Assembly (NCBI GenBank): GCA_033239005.1 | Contig: BSQZ01000011.1 | Span: forward strand, 2,058,501-2,122,500 | DNA from: Lamellibrachia satsuma | Taxonomy: Eukaryota > Annelida > Polychaeta > Sabellida > Siboglinidae | DNA length: 64,000 bases | Direction of reading: 5' to 3' | In this document: piece after piece, positions 34,583-46,734 of the stretch | Position numbering within the stretch: the stretch's first letter is position 1 | Layout: each line of letters opens with the position of its first letter | Program-made: the position numbers and the translations under genes | The notes under the pieces: model-generated | What the model saw: only the letters and a program-made list of their open reading frames with translations | What the model was told of the DNA's origin: nothing | Database searches by the model: none

Positions 34583-36625
34583 ATGCATACTTTTGTTCTG
34601 TGTGCATTTGCCGTGTGCCTCGTTTTGAGTCTGGTAGACGCAAGCTTTCCTCCACCGTTCGGTGCGTGTCGCGCCGTATATCGGACGAAGTGCAACCGTA
34701 AATTCTGTTGGCACGTATCAGTGATGAGTTGCAGCCGCAAAAAACGGTCCGTTGAATCTCAGGTAAAGAAAAAGGTTTAACATATCTAATGTACACAACA
34801 TTCAATATGAACCAAACGAGTGTGTTTGGTTAAGCTTTAGATGTTGGAAGGAAATACCATGCATGTGATCTCAAACACTGACACTAAGAAAGCGTTTTAT
34901 CTGCAAACGGATGTTTTCAAACAAACAATATGTAAATATTTATATCGGTTCACGTCTCTTGCAGTTGGAAGACGCCGCAGCGCCCAAGCCGTCCAACATG
35001 TCGCACTACGACGCAGACATGAATGGCAGAATCTCGATGAAGGAATTTGAGCTGGGACTCGGTGATGACGTGACATTTGAAGAGGCCCTCCAGGCTCACA
35101 TACAGGCCGACGTCAATGGTAAGTGTCGCGGCTTTGTTTCTTACGTCTTGGCGTGGTGATGGTGGTGGCTTTGCCTGTGTCAATAATTTTGAAAATAATT
35201 GCGAGGTCAAAGCATGGCAACTTTGTAACATGTAGAAAATGTCTTCTACATTTACACGTCCCAAAAGCTATAAGTTAAGAAGTTCAGCAACTCCATACTG
35301 ATACGCCTAACACTTGTAGATCGCACCGAAACGACCGCCAAAAATAAACATTGTTATGAAGTATTTGTCTGCATCTGTTCTGTGTCAAGTAACATGTAAA
35401 AATGAGCTTCATAAAATCAATAAACTGCTTTGACATCGTTGTTAAGTTGGGCATTACTGGCAAGAACGTTTAGGTTTTCTGCAATGTTTATGTAGGATCG
35501 TGAGTCAAACGTTTATCGTGTTTGCATAAATGTTCTCACAAATAAACACACTTTAAAACATGTTTGCCATCATAGACTCAATATATTTGTCTCGCCGGCG
35601 TTAGGAGCAAACTAAAAAATTATTATTTTTTAATATTCAAAGTTTTGCGCTGACTCGAAAGCAAAATGTTTAGAATTAGTTTGATATTTTAGTTTAGGTT
35701 TTATCTACTCATCTAACTCCTTCTAATGTCTCACATTGACGCCTTGAAAAGTTGCGTTATATGTAGCCATTATAATTAATGCATACCAGGCGTAGATAGG
35801 TCACAAAATAATAACGAACGTTCAACTTGTAGCACACGGGTAGAACGGGTTTTACGCAATACGAACTAGTCTCGCTTGTCCGACTCTCGCTCGCCTTCGT
35901 GAATTCGCTGAGAGAAGAGTCTGGCTGCAGAGGCGTGGTTTCGTTGTTACCCACTCCATTTTGTGTAGGCGTTCCTGTGAAGCTACAACAACCAATCAGC
36001 GTCATTATCGAGATGCTAAACTATTTTTTCCTGATTTAACTTCATATGTGACAGCTGTGTCAGTATAATCAAAGTTTAAAGTTAATTCAAATTGCATCAC
36101 ATGAACTGATAAAAGTTAATTTTTATTTTATGAATTTGACAAATCCCCCGATGACATCGTAATTCGCTAATTATGTATGCGCCCAGAATGTGGTTGTAAA
36201 GATAATTTACGTCACAATGAAAGTACACACTGCATCCAGGCTTTGATGGGTGTGACAAACGGTGGCGCCACAGCACGGAGCCTGGATAATCAAAGCTAGT
36301 TACGAACGTGTGTCCGTAGAAGCTGTGTGGGGAATCCCCTGGAAATGCCAGCATAAATCGGGGACGTAGTTCACCATTTCTACACGTATACGTTACAGGA
36401 TTGGCATGCTGAACCTTCGTATTAAATTAAGCACAAACAAATACTGCTACACATTAGTAATAGTGTATGTACTATCACGGAACTCAGATAACGTTGATGG
36501 ATGTCCTTTGTCATGAGGATCATCCGAATGTTGTTCTCGTTCCAGGTGACGGGTTCTTAACGTGTGAGGAATTTCTCGCCGCTTCGTATCCGTTTGAGTT
36601 CGACGCTGAGAAAAGTTGCTTGTAA
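34583..36625 (+). CDS. Gene F: secreted 4-Cys peptide/double EF-hand protein, 137 aa
   Basis: Exons 34,583-34,762 (180 nt), 34,965-35,118 and 36,546-36,625. Introns CAG|GTAAAG, TTGCAG|TTGGAA, AATG|GTAAGT, TTCCAG|GTGACG. It is the most diverged member: after the signal peptide it has four extra residues (ASFPPPFGAC), and the cationic segment reads CRAVYRTKC...CSRKKRSVESQ, but the C-X7-C-X4-C-X7-C frame is kept. EF loop 1 is DADMNGRISMKE, EF loop 2 DVNGDGFLTCEE, end AEKSCL. Its 3' flank matches gene D through to about 38,020. AATAAA is at 36,841. Function not known; secretion and calcium binding are inferred from sequence. Confidence 0.85.
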
Positions 36626-36629
36626 CAAG

Positions 36630-37526
36630 AGTGGCGCGAGTCATCAAGTCACATCACGTTGCTAGGCAACTACAGTCACATCACGCTGCTAGGCAGATGC
36701 AGCAGGAATGCTGCGCACGTACAACAATTAACGTCTCTAAATCTAATTTAAATCATACTAAGTGAACTTCATGTATATTAATTTATTTGTCAAATGCATA
36801 TTGTGTATACCTATCCGTGTATATAATATTTTTATTCTTGAATAAAATTTAAACAAATAAATGTGCGACATTTAACGTTCAGATTTGTTTCTAGTACAAC
36901 TGCAACAACAATATGAGCAACAACATTCATCATCATCATTATCATCACCATCATCATCATTATCATCATCATCATTACAAGCAGCAGCAGCAACAATAAA
37001 CAAACACAACACAAGTACGATTACGTCTCTGCTAAAACAAATGCTAACTGACGAATGTTTGCTGATATTTCATTGTCTAATTGTTCAGTTAATATGAAAC
37101 CAAAACGTAGCTCTTAATTTTAATTAAGACCTTTACTGAAACGTAAATATAACGTTACGTTTTAGCAGCAACTCGTTCGCGTATAATATGTGACACGGCG
37201 TAAACAGTGGGGACACGAGACACAACCGCCTGCACGCAAGAACGCTCGCACGGAGACATCCAACAGACAGAACACTTTTTGAGGCAATGTTAAACACATG
37301 CACAAGTTCGTAGTGACCCGGGGGCAGGGGGTGCATTGTCATATTACAAATCTGCCATTCCGCTGTCGTATAACCGTGGTTGCGTATATTAGTAATGTGT
37401 AATGTAGCTTATTTGTTATTAGATTATAAAGAGTGAATTCATGGGAGAACGCTAAATTTTGTTTTGCACCCGGGCGCCGACAAACCCCACTACGCCACTG
37501 TCACACATATTTATCGAGGCATGTAA

Positions 37527-37576
<50 letters not shown>

Positions 37577-38960
37577 CGCGTCATAGTATTGCAGCTATCC
37601 TCTAACCAGTACCTCCTTTTTACTGGAGAGTTCGCGTTGTCTGCACTATCTTCAAGATGGCGAAACCACACATCGTTTTTCTAAAGGAGCGCTATCAATC
37701 AGAATTCGACAATTGAACATTGATAATAAAGTGAATATGTAAAGACAGTATAGGTCACCATAGGAAGAGTAATTCATTAATATCATGCAAACAAAATACC
37801 TAACTGAAAACTGTTAAAATTTTATATATTAATGATAATTAATGTTGGTGTATGTAACGTAATACTATGGTATTATCGTGCAATAAAAGCTTTAAGCATA
37901 TTAACAATAACTGATCATGTTTTGTTAAATTTTTTAGTAGATAACATTTAGTCGTGTTATATAATCATTAAACATAAATAGAAGGATATTTCGCAATTTC
38001 TGTAAACTATGTTAATAAACCGGTGGATATATTTGTCACAATTTTGGACGATTTGTCACAAATTTATTTAAAGTTTTTACTTGTAGTTCACGCACTGAAC
38101 ATAAATCGGTGGTTATTTGCACTAATATGACATATTGATCTTGACACTCTGCGGAATAAAAACGCAACTTAAACATTACTTATTATCGCCCATCGCCGCG
38201 CGCTGTAGATGGTAGTCGTGCTGTATAATTCATCCAAATCAAATGGCGTGACTTGTACGTGAGGTAAACCTAGACTAGTTTCATTATAATTTTAAGTATA
38301 GTTCAATATGTTTGCAGTCTCCATCCTTTATACTAATTTGTGTTACATATATTCATATATTGTATGACATTGTATGGACATGTTTTGGTCATAATTAATA
38401 CAACCAAAAAAGAAAGATATCAGGCAAATACTAAGTCTAAGATAACATTTTATTTATTAATCAGTACATGCTTGCTTTTAAACAATCCCAAAATGTTACC
38501 TTCTACATGAAGTATACATAATGTAACACATTAAAACAGATGCAAATAGATAGAATGATAACATGGAACATACAAATAACAAAGCCTAATGAAATACACT
38601 AATATTAAAGACTAATAAATATGCAAACAATGAAATGTTAAAAAAGTACTAATTAGAAACGTGAGTTAGGGCTACATACTAATATATCATTATAAATACT
38701 AGATAAAACGTACTACCCAGTAATTTAAAACCTTAATGTATACTAATATAACATACTACTTTAAAACCTTAATACATTCTAATATAACATACTACCGTAA
38801 TGTACAACATGAATATAACTCAGAATCACTTACTAATACAAAGGTAACCTACATGGAAAGCTGTGGGTAGTTTTTTAGGTAAGGTCTGGTCAGGTTAGGT
38901 TAGGTAGCTAATAACATGCAATAGTTATATAACTATAGTTGGTCTGTCCATCCATTAAGT
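36630..38960. other. 3' flank of gene F, simple repeats and AT-rich sequence
   Basis: Holds an interrupted ATC repeat (36,925-36,975), a GGC repeat (37,528-37,576) and the empty site for the hAT-type element (37,591-37,598). Similarity to gene D's flank ends near 38,020. From 38,440 to 38,850 there is AT-rich sequence with a short tandem duplication (CTAATATAACATACTAC). No gene seen. Confidence 0.5.
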
Positions 38961-38966
38961 TTATCC

Positions 38967-39290
38967 CTACACGTGGTCCGCTAGGTTGGAGCACTGCCGT
39001 AGGTATTCGGATGTGCTTATCGTTCGGTCTTGTCGTTCACACAACGTCCACAGCTCCTTCAGTGCAGCCTGCTTTGTCATCGTCTTCTTGCTCTGGTAGC
39101 GGTAGAGTTTTCGCTGCGCCACCAGACGCACCTGCAGAGGCAGCAGTGTTGCCTCCTGTTGCAGGGTTTGCTCGAGGACGTAGATGTTCAAGTGGTCATG
39201 TGTGGCGTTGTGGTTGAGACGAAAGTGCCACCTTTCAGCGTCGTTGTTGGTTCTGACTGACAGCTTGATGGTGGTCCACGATGCAGTGGG
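38967..39290 (-). pseudogene. MULE-type transposase C-terminal relic
   Basis: Minus-strand frame SVRTNNDAERWHFRLNHNAT then HDHLNIYVLEQTLQQEATLL and RKLYRYQSKKTMTKQAALKE LW. This resembles the C-terminal region of MULE-domain transposase-like proteins of animals (R-T-N-N-x-x-E-x-W-H-x-x-L-N). The catalytic part is missing, so it is a fragment. Confidence 0.5.
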
Positions 39291-39374
39291 CCGACTAGTG
39301 AATGAAAAAAAGAAAATTGTCTCCATATTAAGTTTAAATATACATTGAAGAATTACACAATCTAGAGTATACAC

Positions 39375-39960
39375 TCAATGTTATATGTCTACAAGAATGC
39401 TGGATATCCGATCTAACTTATTCTCTCGATATACAAATACCGGGATATTATTGCATAATTCAGGGTAACAACAGCAGTGACGGAGGAGGGTTGATAATAT
39501 ATATGGATACAAAATTCCATGAACATTGGGAGGGACAAATAATATATCTAAAAGGGGAGGGTTACCCAATAAACTAAATAAAATTCAGACCGCAGATCCA
39601 AAAGAATGAAACTAACAAATCCCACCTCAAGAGAGTATGAAATAATATATGTTAACCTTAAGACATACAATAAAATATTAAAGATAAGCACACATGCAGC
39701 TAAGCATTTCATAATATATATTAATGATTTTTTTGAGGACAGTCAAGTGTTTAATAAATGAAGAACTCTTTAAAATTAACGAAACGCTTGTAATAAATAA
39801 ACCGTCACTAAACATAGCTAATTCTAAATTCATGGATTTTGAACTTTGGTTATTCTATATGTTGCAGTCAGAAACTGTATATGTATCTATGCCAGCGACT
39901 GCTTGCAGTCTTAATAAGAGTCTCCAACAATAAACTATTTCTAATTTCCAAATTACGTAA
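39375..39960 (+). mobile_element. Decayed non-LTR retrotransposon, two domains remaining
   Basis: Plus strand near 39,390-39,560 reads CLQECWISDL, IQIPGYYCIIQG and GGGLIIYMDTKFHE, resembling the N-terminal part of an APE endonuclease. At 39,715-39,850 it reads YINDFFEDSQVF and then INKPSLNIANSKFMDF, resembling RT sequence around and after the catalytic region. The middle is deleted and stops are frequent. It resembles the element at 56.1-59.3 kb. Confidence 0.5.
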
Positions 39961-40019
39961 TTGTGTTCAATATGACAATGACAAATTTCACAGTTAGCCA
40001 AGTGATTGCATAAAATAAA

Positions 40020-40140
40020 TTATTAGAAAATTTAATTAAATACCATATGGTGGACTTCTTGTTAGGCATAAATTAATAAATCCATCTCAACATGGATTCC
40101 TAAAAGTGAGGTCATGCTTAACAAATATGATATAAATAGA
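40020..40140 (+). mobile_element. Fragment of CR1-like element, plus orientation
   Basis: Encodes KYHMVDFL followed after a frameshift by HKLINPSQHGFLKVRSCLTN M, matching the RT of the copy at 50.6-51.6 kb (KYHMVDFL..., SQHGFLKARSCLTNML). Only about 120 bp remain. Confidence 0.6.
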
Positions 40141-41403
40141 TAGATATACTTTATGTTTGGAATTGTATAAACATACAAATATAAACAATCAGTAAAACAA
40201 TCGGGTTGACATCGGAGCCAATTATACTTAGATTTTCAGGAATTTTTATGTAAACAATAAAAACTTACCGATGCACCCATTTCAGGCATGACGAACACTA
40301 TGGAATTTGTTCCACAGCCCTTGCTGCAGATTCCACACGGATACTTTGAGGGTGCCATTGCGATTCGCGATAGTTACATTTGGTAACCCGAGAGTTCAAA
40401 TTACACGGTCAGTTTCAAGATCATATGTAATCATTCCCAGATATGGTACAAACGTAAGAAGAAAATTGGGATGCATATGATTGGTTGAATGAATTAAGCA
40501 ATCACAAGAATAAGTGGGTGGAACTTGCTTAATGCACCTGTAGGGGCAGTGACAGGGTTAACAACAGTTGTTAGAAATCCCATTGTAAACAATCAAAGAA
40601 TATTTGAACTCACTCACTGTGATGTGCCTATTGTGACTATTGTGAAGTCCACAGATCTTTTACCTTGTGCTCTAAGCATTAACAGTTAGCCATTGGTTTT
40701 CCCATTGTGTTTGTTAGGAACGTGTGAAGGCCATTGACTGCCACACGGAGTAATTTGCTTTGCAATCACAAAGTTATTTTACTGAGCAGCTGTTGAGCAC
40801 ATTTTGTGAGTGGAGCCATTAAAGTACCAGATACCTTTCATGTTATCTGAGGCCACTGTTCCACAAGCATTAAAGGCATGAAAAGTTAGTAGATTTTTTG
40901 GATAATAATAATGTTTTATCTAAACATCATTTTGGGTACCGCAGTGACCACTCTACTACATTAGCGATTATTTAAATTATATAAAACATTAGAAAATCTC
41001 TTCATAAGCCCATATGTGGTAAGGCAATTATATTATGCATATGTATTTCCCCATATTAGTAACATATGCTTGTATTAGCACAATTAAATTGCAAATTGCA
41101 ATAAAAAATATTCTTCTATTCTCGCTTGTGCTCTAAGTATTAACAATTATTAACTTGACTGCCACACAAGGAGTAATTGGCTTTCTAATGAATTACTTTA
41201 CTTTAGGATACATTTTGATTAATGTTGAACAAATATAATCTACAATAAAAAATTACGGTGGAATTTATTACTTTTCAATATAGCACACATACACGCACGC
41301 GCGCGCACACACATGCACAATTACACAAGTAACATACTTATTCTGGGCATGCAAGCTGAAGCTGGCAGTTCGAACGGAGAGGCGCCACCAGGTGAATGAC
41401 AAG
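40141..41403. other. AT-rich sequence without recognised genes
   Basis: GTGCTCTAAGCATTAACAGT near 40,668 and GTGCTCTAAGTATTAACAAT near 41,128 indicate an old partial duplication, each followed by ACTGCCACAC and AGTAATT. A short GCGC-AC repeat lies at 41,294-41,312. No gene seen. Confidence 0.4.
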
Positions 41404-41577
41404 TGTTTCGATTCTTGTACTAGATCAACACTTTATGATCAGAGAACCCAAATTTATTAACTAGCGTGGCGTGGTGGTGATGTCGCAACTGCTCGACTGC
41501 ACGTGTCATTATATAATGTACATAACTTGTTGCGCGTCTGAATTATATCGGACTATTAGAATGCACATATTCTAACA
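41404..41577 (-). repeat. 3' LTR of the Ty3-type element
   Basis: Minus strand begins TGTTAGAATATGTGCATTCT and ends GAATCGAAACA, with TG...CA ends. Length 174 bp. Confidence 0.92.
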
Positions 41578-41588
41578 TCTCCCTTTTT
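41578..41588 (-). other. Polypurine tract
   Basis: AAAAAGGGAGA on the minus strand, directly before the 3' LTR; the expected plus-strand primer position. Confidence 0.75.
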
Positions 41589-41868
41589 AAACTAAATACT
41601 TTGAAACAAATAAAATAACGCTCACGTTAGGATCAGAGGTTACTAGCACTTGATCCTCCTATGACCGCAGTCTTTACCCCCGAGTCAAGCTAATAATTAA
41701 AGTCCAAAAACGTCTGTTCAATAGACTACTCTAATTAACACAATAACTAGCTTGCACTGAATCCGTCTGCCAAAATTATAATATGTAAATGTCTGTGAAC
41801 TTTACTAAGTCTTCTTAGCACATAACACTATCACGATTTATCGTGAGTCCGAACTTCACTCAGTCTTT

Positions 41869-44533
41869 TTAGCGAAAACGCAATGGTTTCTTGATTAGTC
41901 TGCCCGAACGAGTTTTCACTGGGCTGTTGGTTTTCACAGGAGACGTCGGTACGGTCTCAGGTCTCGGCGTGCTGATGATAGCTGGCCTTTCATACGATTC
42001 CAATTCCCACGAATCTGCGATCTTGTCTGTTGGTATCATGTGAGTATCTCGACTGTGAGTCCCATCTCTGTGGCCTTCTTGCTCAGTCGAAGTTGACGGA
42101 GTAGGTCGTATGGTGTGGTCTATCCTCAGATAACGTCGAAGTAGTCTACCTTCGATTTCGACGATGTACGATCGGTTACTGCATTGGTCCGCGACCACCC
42201 CTTGTGCCCATTTACTTGCATCATATTTCTTCAATGACTGCACGAAGACAGGTGCTCCTCTTCGTAACGGCGACAAGTCACGAGCATTTCGATCGTAGTA
42301 TTGTTGTGACATTTTCTGCTTCTTCACCTTGTGTCTGAGGATTTGACGTGCCGTTAGTACCACGGGTTTCATCAACTGCTCCGCTTGAGGCACAGACGTC
42401 CACGTGCGTCTTTGCATTAGCCGTTGCACTGGACTGCAATTGATTTGAGACGTTGGCGTGTTTCTCCACTCCAACACCGCTCTCAAAGGGTCGTCCGATT
42501 TTTTCAGAAAATTCGTCACGATCTTGACTGCCGATTCTACTTTTCCATTCGATTGCGAATGATACGGCGATGACATGGAGTGTTTGAATTCCCAGTTGTT
42601 TGCAAACGCTTGGAATTCTGCACTGATGAATTGAGGCCCGCCATCTGATTGCACAATTTGTGGTACGCCATAACGTGCAAACTGCTCTTTGCATGCTTGT
42701 ATGGTCGTTTCCGCTCTCTGATCGACAGGTTTTGTGAACTCGAAGAAATCTGTAGTCTACCATGATGAGGTAAGTGACATTGTCATATATGGACAAGTCT
42801 ATCCCAACTTTTGTCCATGGCTTCGAGAGAAGGTCGTGACTTCGTAGCGTCTCTTTCTGTTGTGATGGCTTTTCTTTCGAACATGCTTGACAGCTCTCGA
42901 TCATCTGCTTGATGTCGTTTGTCATTCCCGGCCAGTAGATGCTTTCTCTTGCTCGTCGGAGAGTTGCTTCGATTCCCTGATGGCTGCTGTGAAGTCGTTC
43001 CAGCAGATCTTTCTGACAAGATTTCGGAATTACCATTCTCTGTCCTTTGTACAGAATACCATAATTTTCACCCCTGGCAACAGCATTCGTCTGTTCTCTG
43101 GCCATCCTGACCGAACCGTTGTCATCACTTTCTGCAATGTGTCATCCGCAGCTGTCGCTTGTCGAATTTGAGCGATTTTTGGCTCGCTGACGTTGACATA
43201 CATTTGTGAGTCGACCGAGTCGATCTCTTCAGCCAGTTCATCTTGGATCGCACACTGGAAAATCTGTTCAGTCGACATCTCGTTCACTGGTTGACGGGAT
43301 GATGGGGCACGTGACAACATGTCTGCAACCAGCTGTTCCGTGCCTGGCTTGTACTCCACTTTCACGTTGTACCTCTGTACTGCGAGCATCATCCGTTGTA
43401 AGCGTTTAGGAGCCTCGAGCAACGACTTACGAAATATGGCTTCGAGAGGTTTGTGGTCGCTGTGTATCGTAACCTCTGCGTGACCATAGATATACTGATC
43501 GAATTTACGACACGCGAACACAATGGCTAGGCATTCTAGCTCGATGGGTGCGTACTTCTGTTCACACTTTGTCAAGGATCGTGAGACATACGCCACAGGT
43601 TTTCCGTCTTGCATCAGACTCGCCCCTAGCCCTTGCGTACTCGCATCACACTGCAGTACAATCGGCTTCTTCACATCGTAATACGCGAGTGACTGTTTTG
43701 ATGTTGCAACCTCCTTGATTTTTCGGAACGCATCTTCTTGGGTCTGTCCCCATTGGAACTCAACATCCTTCTGGATTAGACGTCTTAGCGGCTCACTGAT
43801 AGTGGAGAGATTGGGCGACAGAACGATGTACTTGATTTCAGTCAAGTGAAGCCTCAACTTGGCCTTGTTTAACTTTAGGTTTTGTTCCCTTGCTCGTTGA
43901 AGTAACCGGTCCAAGTTTTCGTCATGATCACGTCGCGCTTCCTCGTCGGTCTCACCTCGACCAATGATCAATATATCGTCTGCTACAATGAAGATCCCAT
44001 CTAGTCCATCTAAGGTGAGTTGGAGACGACGCTGAAATTCTTCGGGACTGGACGTGAGGCCAAATGCCATTCGGAACCACCTATACTTTCCAAACGGGGT
44101 CAAGAAAGTGGTCAGATAGCTCCTCTCATTCGTTAGCTTCACCTGTAGGAAACCATCTTTGGCATCCACTAGGGGAAAAGATCTTTGCGTCCTTCAGTTT
44201 AGGCAAAACTTCCACTATGGTGGGTAATGGGAAATGGTTTCGCTGGATGGCTTTGAGATCGGTCGGATCCATGCATACCCGCACCGTGCCATTTGATTTG
44301 CGAATTGCTAAGCAGTTGGATATCCACGGTGTTGGAATATCCACTTTGGCAATCACCTTCTGCTCCTCAAGAGCTGTGATCTTCTTTTGCAGATCGTCTT
44401 TGAGGGCATATGCCACTTTGCGCGGTCTGTTCTGCACCGGCTTGACACTGTTGTCCACCACTACGTCATATTCTCCTGGCAGACACCCTAGTTCAGAGAA
44501 TACGTCCGTGTATTCCTCAAGCATTGCATCCAC
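41869..44533 (-). pseudogene. pol remnant: reverse transcriptase, RNase H, integrase
   Basis: RT begins near 44,533 and continues after a frameshift around 44,150 with MDAKDGFLQVKL and the catalytic box IFIVADDILI (VADD). RNase H has LQCDAST, ELECLAIVFA and TIHSDHKPLEA, followed by EYKPGTEQLVADMLSRA. The integrase HHCC module (HSSHQG...C-QA-C) starts near 43,010; the core shows GIDLS, QSDGGPQF and GKVESA for the D,D,E residues. A frameshift near 42,740 breaks the core. The last frame ends at 41,869 with a basic tail. Confidence 0.88.
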
Positions 44534-44539
44534 ATTTCT

Positions 44540-44839
44540 CTACTGACGAGTGTTCACCAAATGAACCTGCTCGTTCACTGATAGCAAATTGAGATGTAGG
44601 CATGTATCTAGTGACAGTAGTGAGCAATGTTTGGCTTGTACCACCTCAAACATCAGGGGTACGTTGCATTTGTCATCGCATACTTCCAGCTGGCAGCGAC
44701 CTTTGTACCTAACCAAGGTGCCCTCATACATTGTCAGCCTGGCATGACTTGGTGGATTACCTAGTTTGTGGTAATCCTTGACACTAAGCACATTGCAAGT
44801 GGCTGCAGTGTCTAGTTGACAAGTAATTTGCTTGGACAC
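44540..44839 (-). pseudogene. Aspartic protease domain of the Ty3-type element
   Basis: Frame with ITCQLDTAATCNVLSVKDYH: D-T-A-A-T takes the place of the catalytic D-[ST]-G-A motif. It lies between the zinc knuckles and RT, as expected, and ends at a stop at 44,540. Confidence 0.8.
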
Positions 44840-44939
44840 CTGCCCCTCTGTTAGAACGTTGACAGTAGCTAACAGCTTGTGCTCGATATTATCAACTTTG
44901 ATATGGAGGATGTCTGAATCGCTGTCTTCCCCGATTAGA

Positions 44940-45845
44940 TGGACTTGATTTGTTCTGCAAAACTTTGAGAAGTGGTTCTTCTTTTTGCAGGCGTAACATT
45001 CCTTACCCCAAGCCGGACATTGCTTCGCAAGGTGGGAAGTGCCTCATCGACGACAAGCCTTTCCGTGAATGTAATTCTCGCCGCTTCTACGTCCAGCCTT
45101 TTCGTGAACGTAATTCTCGCCGCTTCTACGTCCAGCCTTTACGTGAACGTAATTCTCGTTTTTTTCGCTGTGGGTGGCCCCTCGTGACCTTAGTACGATT
45201 CTTTGGCTTCTGCCTGTACAGTGCTCTAACCTCTTCGTTGATATGTAACTTTTTCATCTCAACTTCTGTGTCTTCAGCTAATCGACATATTCCGATAGCT
45301 TTATCCAAAGTGAGATTTTCCGTTTCAAATAACCTCCGCCTCGTCCTTTCCTGATCGAGTCCCAGCGTCAATGCATGCAACACCATATGCATATCGTCGG
45401 TCAAGTCTCACGTGCACTCTCGAACCTTTTTCTTTAATGCCGTCAGAAACTCATCGATAGACCGAGTATTCTGTTTCATAGTTAAAAACTGGTGCCTTGC
45501 TGTGAACACGCTTACACGCGGCTTGCAAAACTGATCGATATTTTCCAAGACGTCAACAAACGTTGGCTGCGCATCCGCCTCGAACGAGAAATTGTCAAAT
45601 ATGTCGTTACCCTTATCGCCAATTGTGCGCAATAACATAGCTATTTTCGCTTTATCCGATGCCTCTGACTTCTCGCTCGCATCGAGGAACTGTTTAAACT
45701 GCTTTTTGAAAAGAGCCCATTGCTCCGGCAAATTGCCCGTCGAGGGAAGTTGTTCAGGGATCATATATTTCTCCATTTTGCTTACACAGGCAACTTCTAG
45801 AGTGTTCTCACCTGCTTCCCTGGTGCTACCGAGTTCGACATTCAC
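44940..45845 (-). pseudogene. gag remnant with two zinc knuckles and a 13-residue repeat
   Basis: From about 45,845 the frame has LPEQWALFKKQFKQFLDASE and later ARHQFLTMKQNTRSIDEFLT, typical gag matrix/capsid features. A stop at 45,405-45,407 interrupts it. Further down there are about 2.7 in-frame copies of a 39-bp repeat (KAGRRSGENYVHE). Then comes a first knuckle C-RR-(stop)-GTSH-LAKQ-C whose second Cys is a TGA at 45,045-45,047, and an intact second knuckle CYACKKKNHFSKFC. The first in-frame ATG is internal (45,776). Confidence 0.8.
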
Positions 45846-45857
45846 CCGTCCTACGAA

Positions 45858-45870
45858 CCTTCTGACACCA
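45858..45870 (-). other. Primer-binding site
   Basis: TGGTGTCAGAAGG on the minus strand immediately after the 5' LTR. The leading TGG matches the CCA end of a tRNA; I do not assign which tRNA. Confidence 0.75.
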
Positions 45871-46041
45871 TGTTTCGATTCTTGTACTAGATCAACACTT
45901 TATGATCAGAGAACCCAACTTTATTAACCAGCGTGGCGTGGTGGTGATGTCGCAACTCCTCGACTACGCATGTCATTATATAACGTACATAACTTGCGCA
46001 TCTGAATTATATAGGACTATCAGAATGCACATATTCTAACA
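45871..46041 (-). repeat. 5' LTR of the Ty3-type element
   Basis: 171 bp, same ends as the 3' LTR, differing by about ten substitutions and a 3-bp deletion. Confidence 0.92.
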
Positions 46042-46204
46042 ACAAGAACACTGACATTTGAAACGACGGCGGCCATGAATTCGGATGTCCGCGGAGATGG
46101 GATTCGTTGACAGAAAGCTTAATGCACATTTATTTGATCAGAACAACGACTTTTAAGCATAACCATGACATTTATAATTATTTAGTACAAATCGTTTTTT
46201 TTGT

Positions 46205-46282
46205 GACATAAAAAGATTTAACAAGATTTAGCAAGATTTGCCATCCAAGCCAAAGGCCCAGATAGCAAGTGGACAAGGATAA
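46205..46282 (-). mobile_element. 3' terminal fragment of the CR1-like element
   Basis: Contains TTTGCCATCCAAGCCAAAGG and CCCAGATAGCAAGTGGACAA, matching the 3' ends at 50.0 kb and 52.6 kb, with GATTTAACAAGATTTAGCAA terminal repeats. Confidence 0.75.
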
Positions 46283-46734
46283 TGTAAATAAAAACAAGTT
46301 AAACAAATAATAAGTTAAGTAAGTGAAACGTCCTATTCATTAAAATGTCACTACTAATGGCAACAGTGTTCCAAAGGATGAACGAAAGACATTTTTGAAA
46401 ATGTCAATATTGCTGATGAGTGGTGAGTTGCTGGCAGAGTGATGTCTCTAGACACAACGTAAAGGTCAGGAAATTGTTCGGTGTACAGAAATGGAAACTA
46501 ATAGGGTCTAATCTTGTGTGGAACTGCCCTAAATTACAAGTCCTGGTATGATACTGTTCTTGATGTCAGGTGATAAAAGGAAAGCCTTGGAAAAGTACAT
46601 GGTGGTGCAATGATTTGTGACCTGAGTAATGTATGATCCTTTGAGGGGAAACTCACTTATGCAAAGATAAATGTGTAGCTATGCATCAATACAGTGTTAC
46701 AAATAAAGACTACATATCGCCATGCCTTGCTAGG

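Larger units (their letters stand above)
41404..46041 (-). mobile_element. Ty3/Gypsy-type LTR retrotransposon, 4,638 bp, decayed
   Basis: Bounded by LTRs of 174 and 171 bp and flanked by a perfect 5-bp duplication ACAAG (41,399-41,403 and 46,042-46,046). A primer-binding site, polypurine tract, gag with zinc knuckles, protease, reverse transcriptase, RNase H and integrase follow in the order of Ty3-type elements on the minus strand. Several stops and frameshifts make it inactive. The LTRs differ at roughly ten positions and a 3-bp indel, so the insertion is not recent. No env frame is seen. Confidence 0.92.

Noticed and set aside
38886..38910. TTAGGTTAGG near 38.9 kb as telomeric repeat
   Set aside because: Only two imperfect units, not TTAGGG, inside ordinary sequence.
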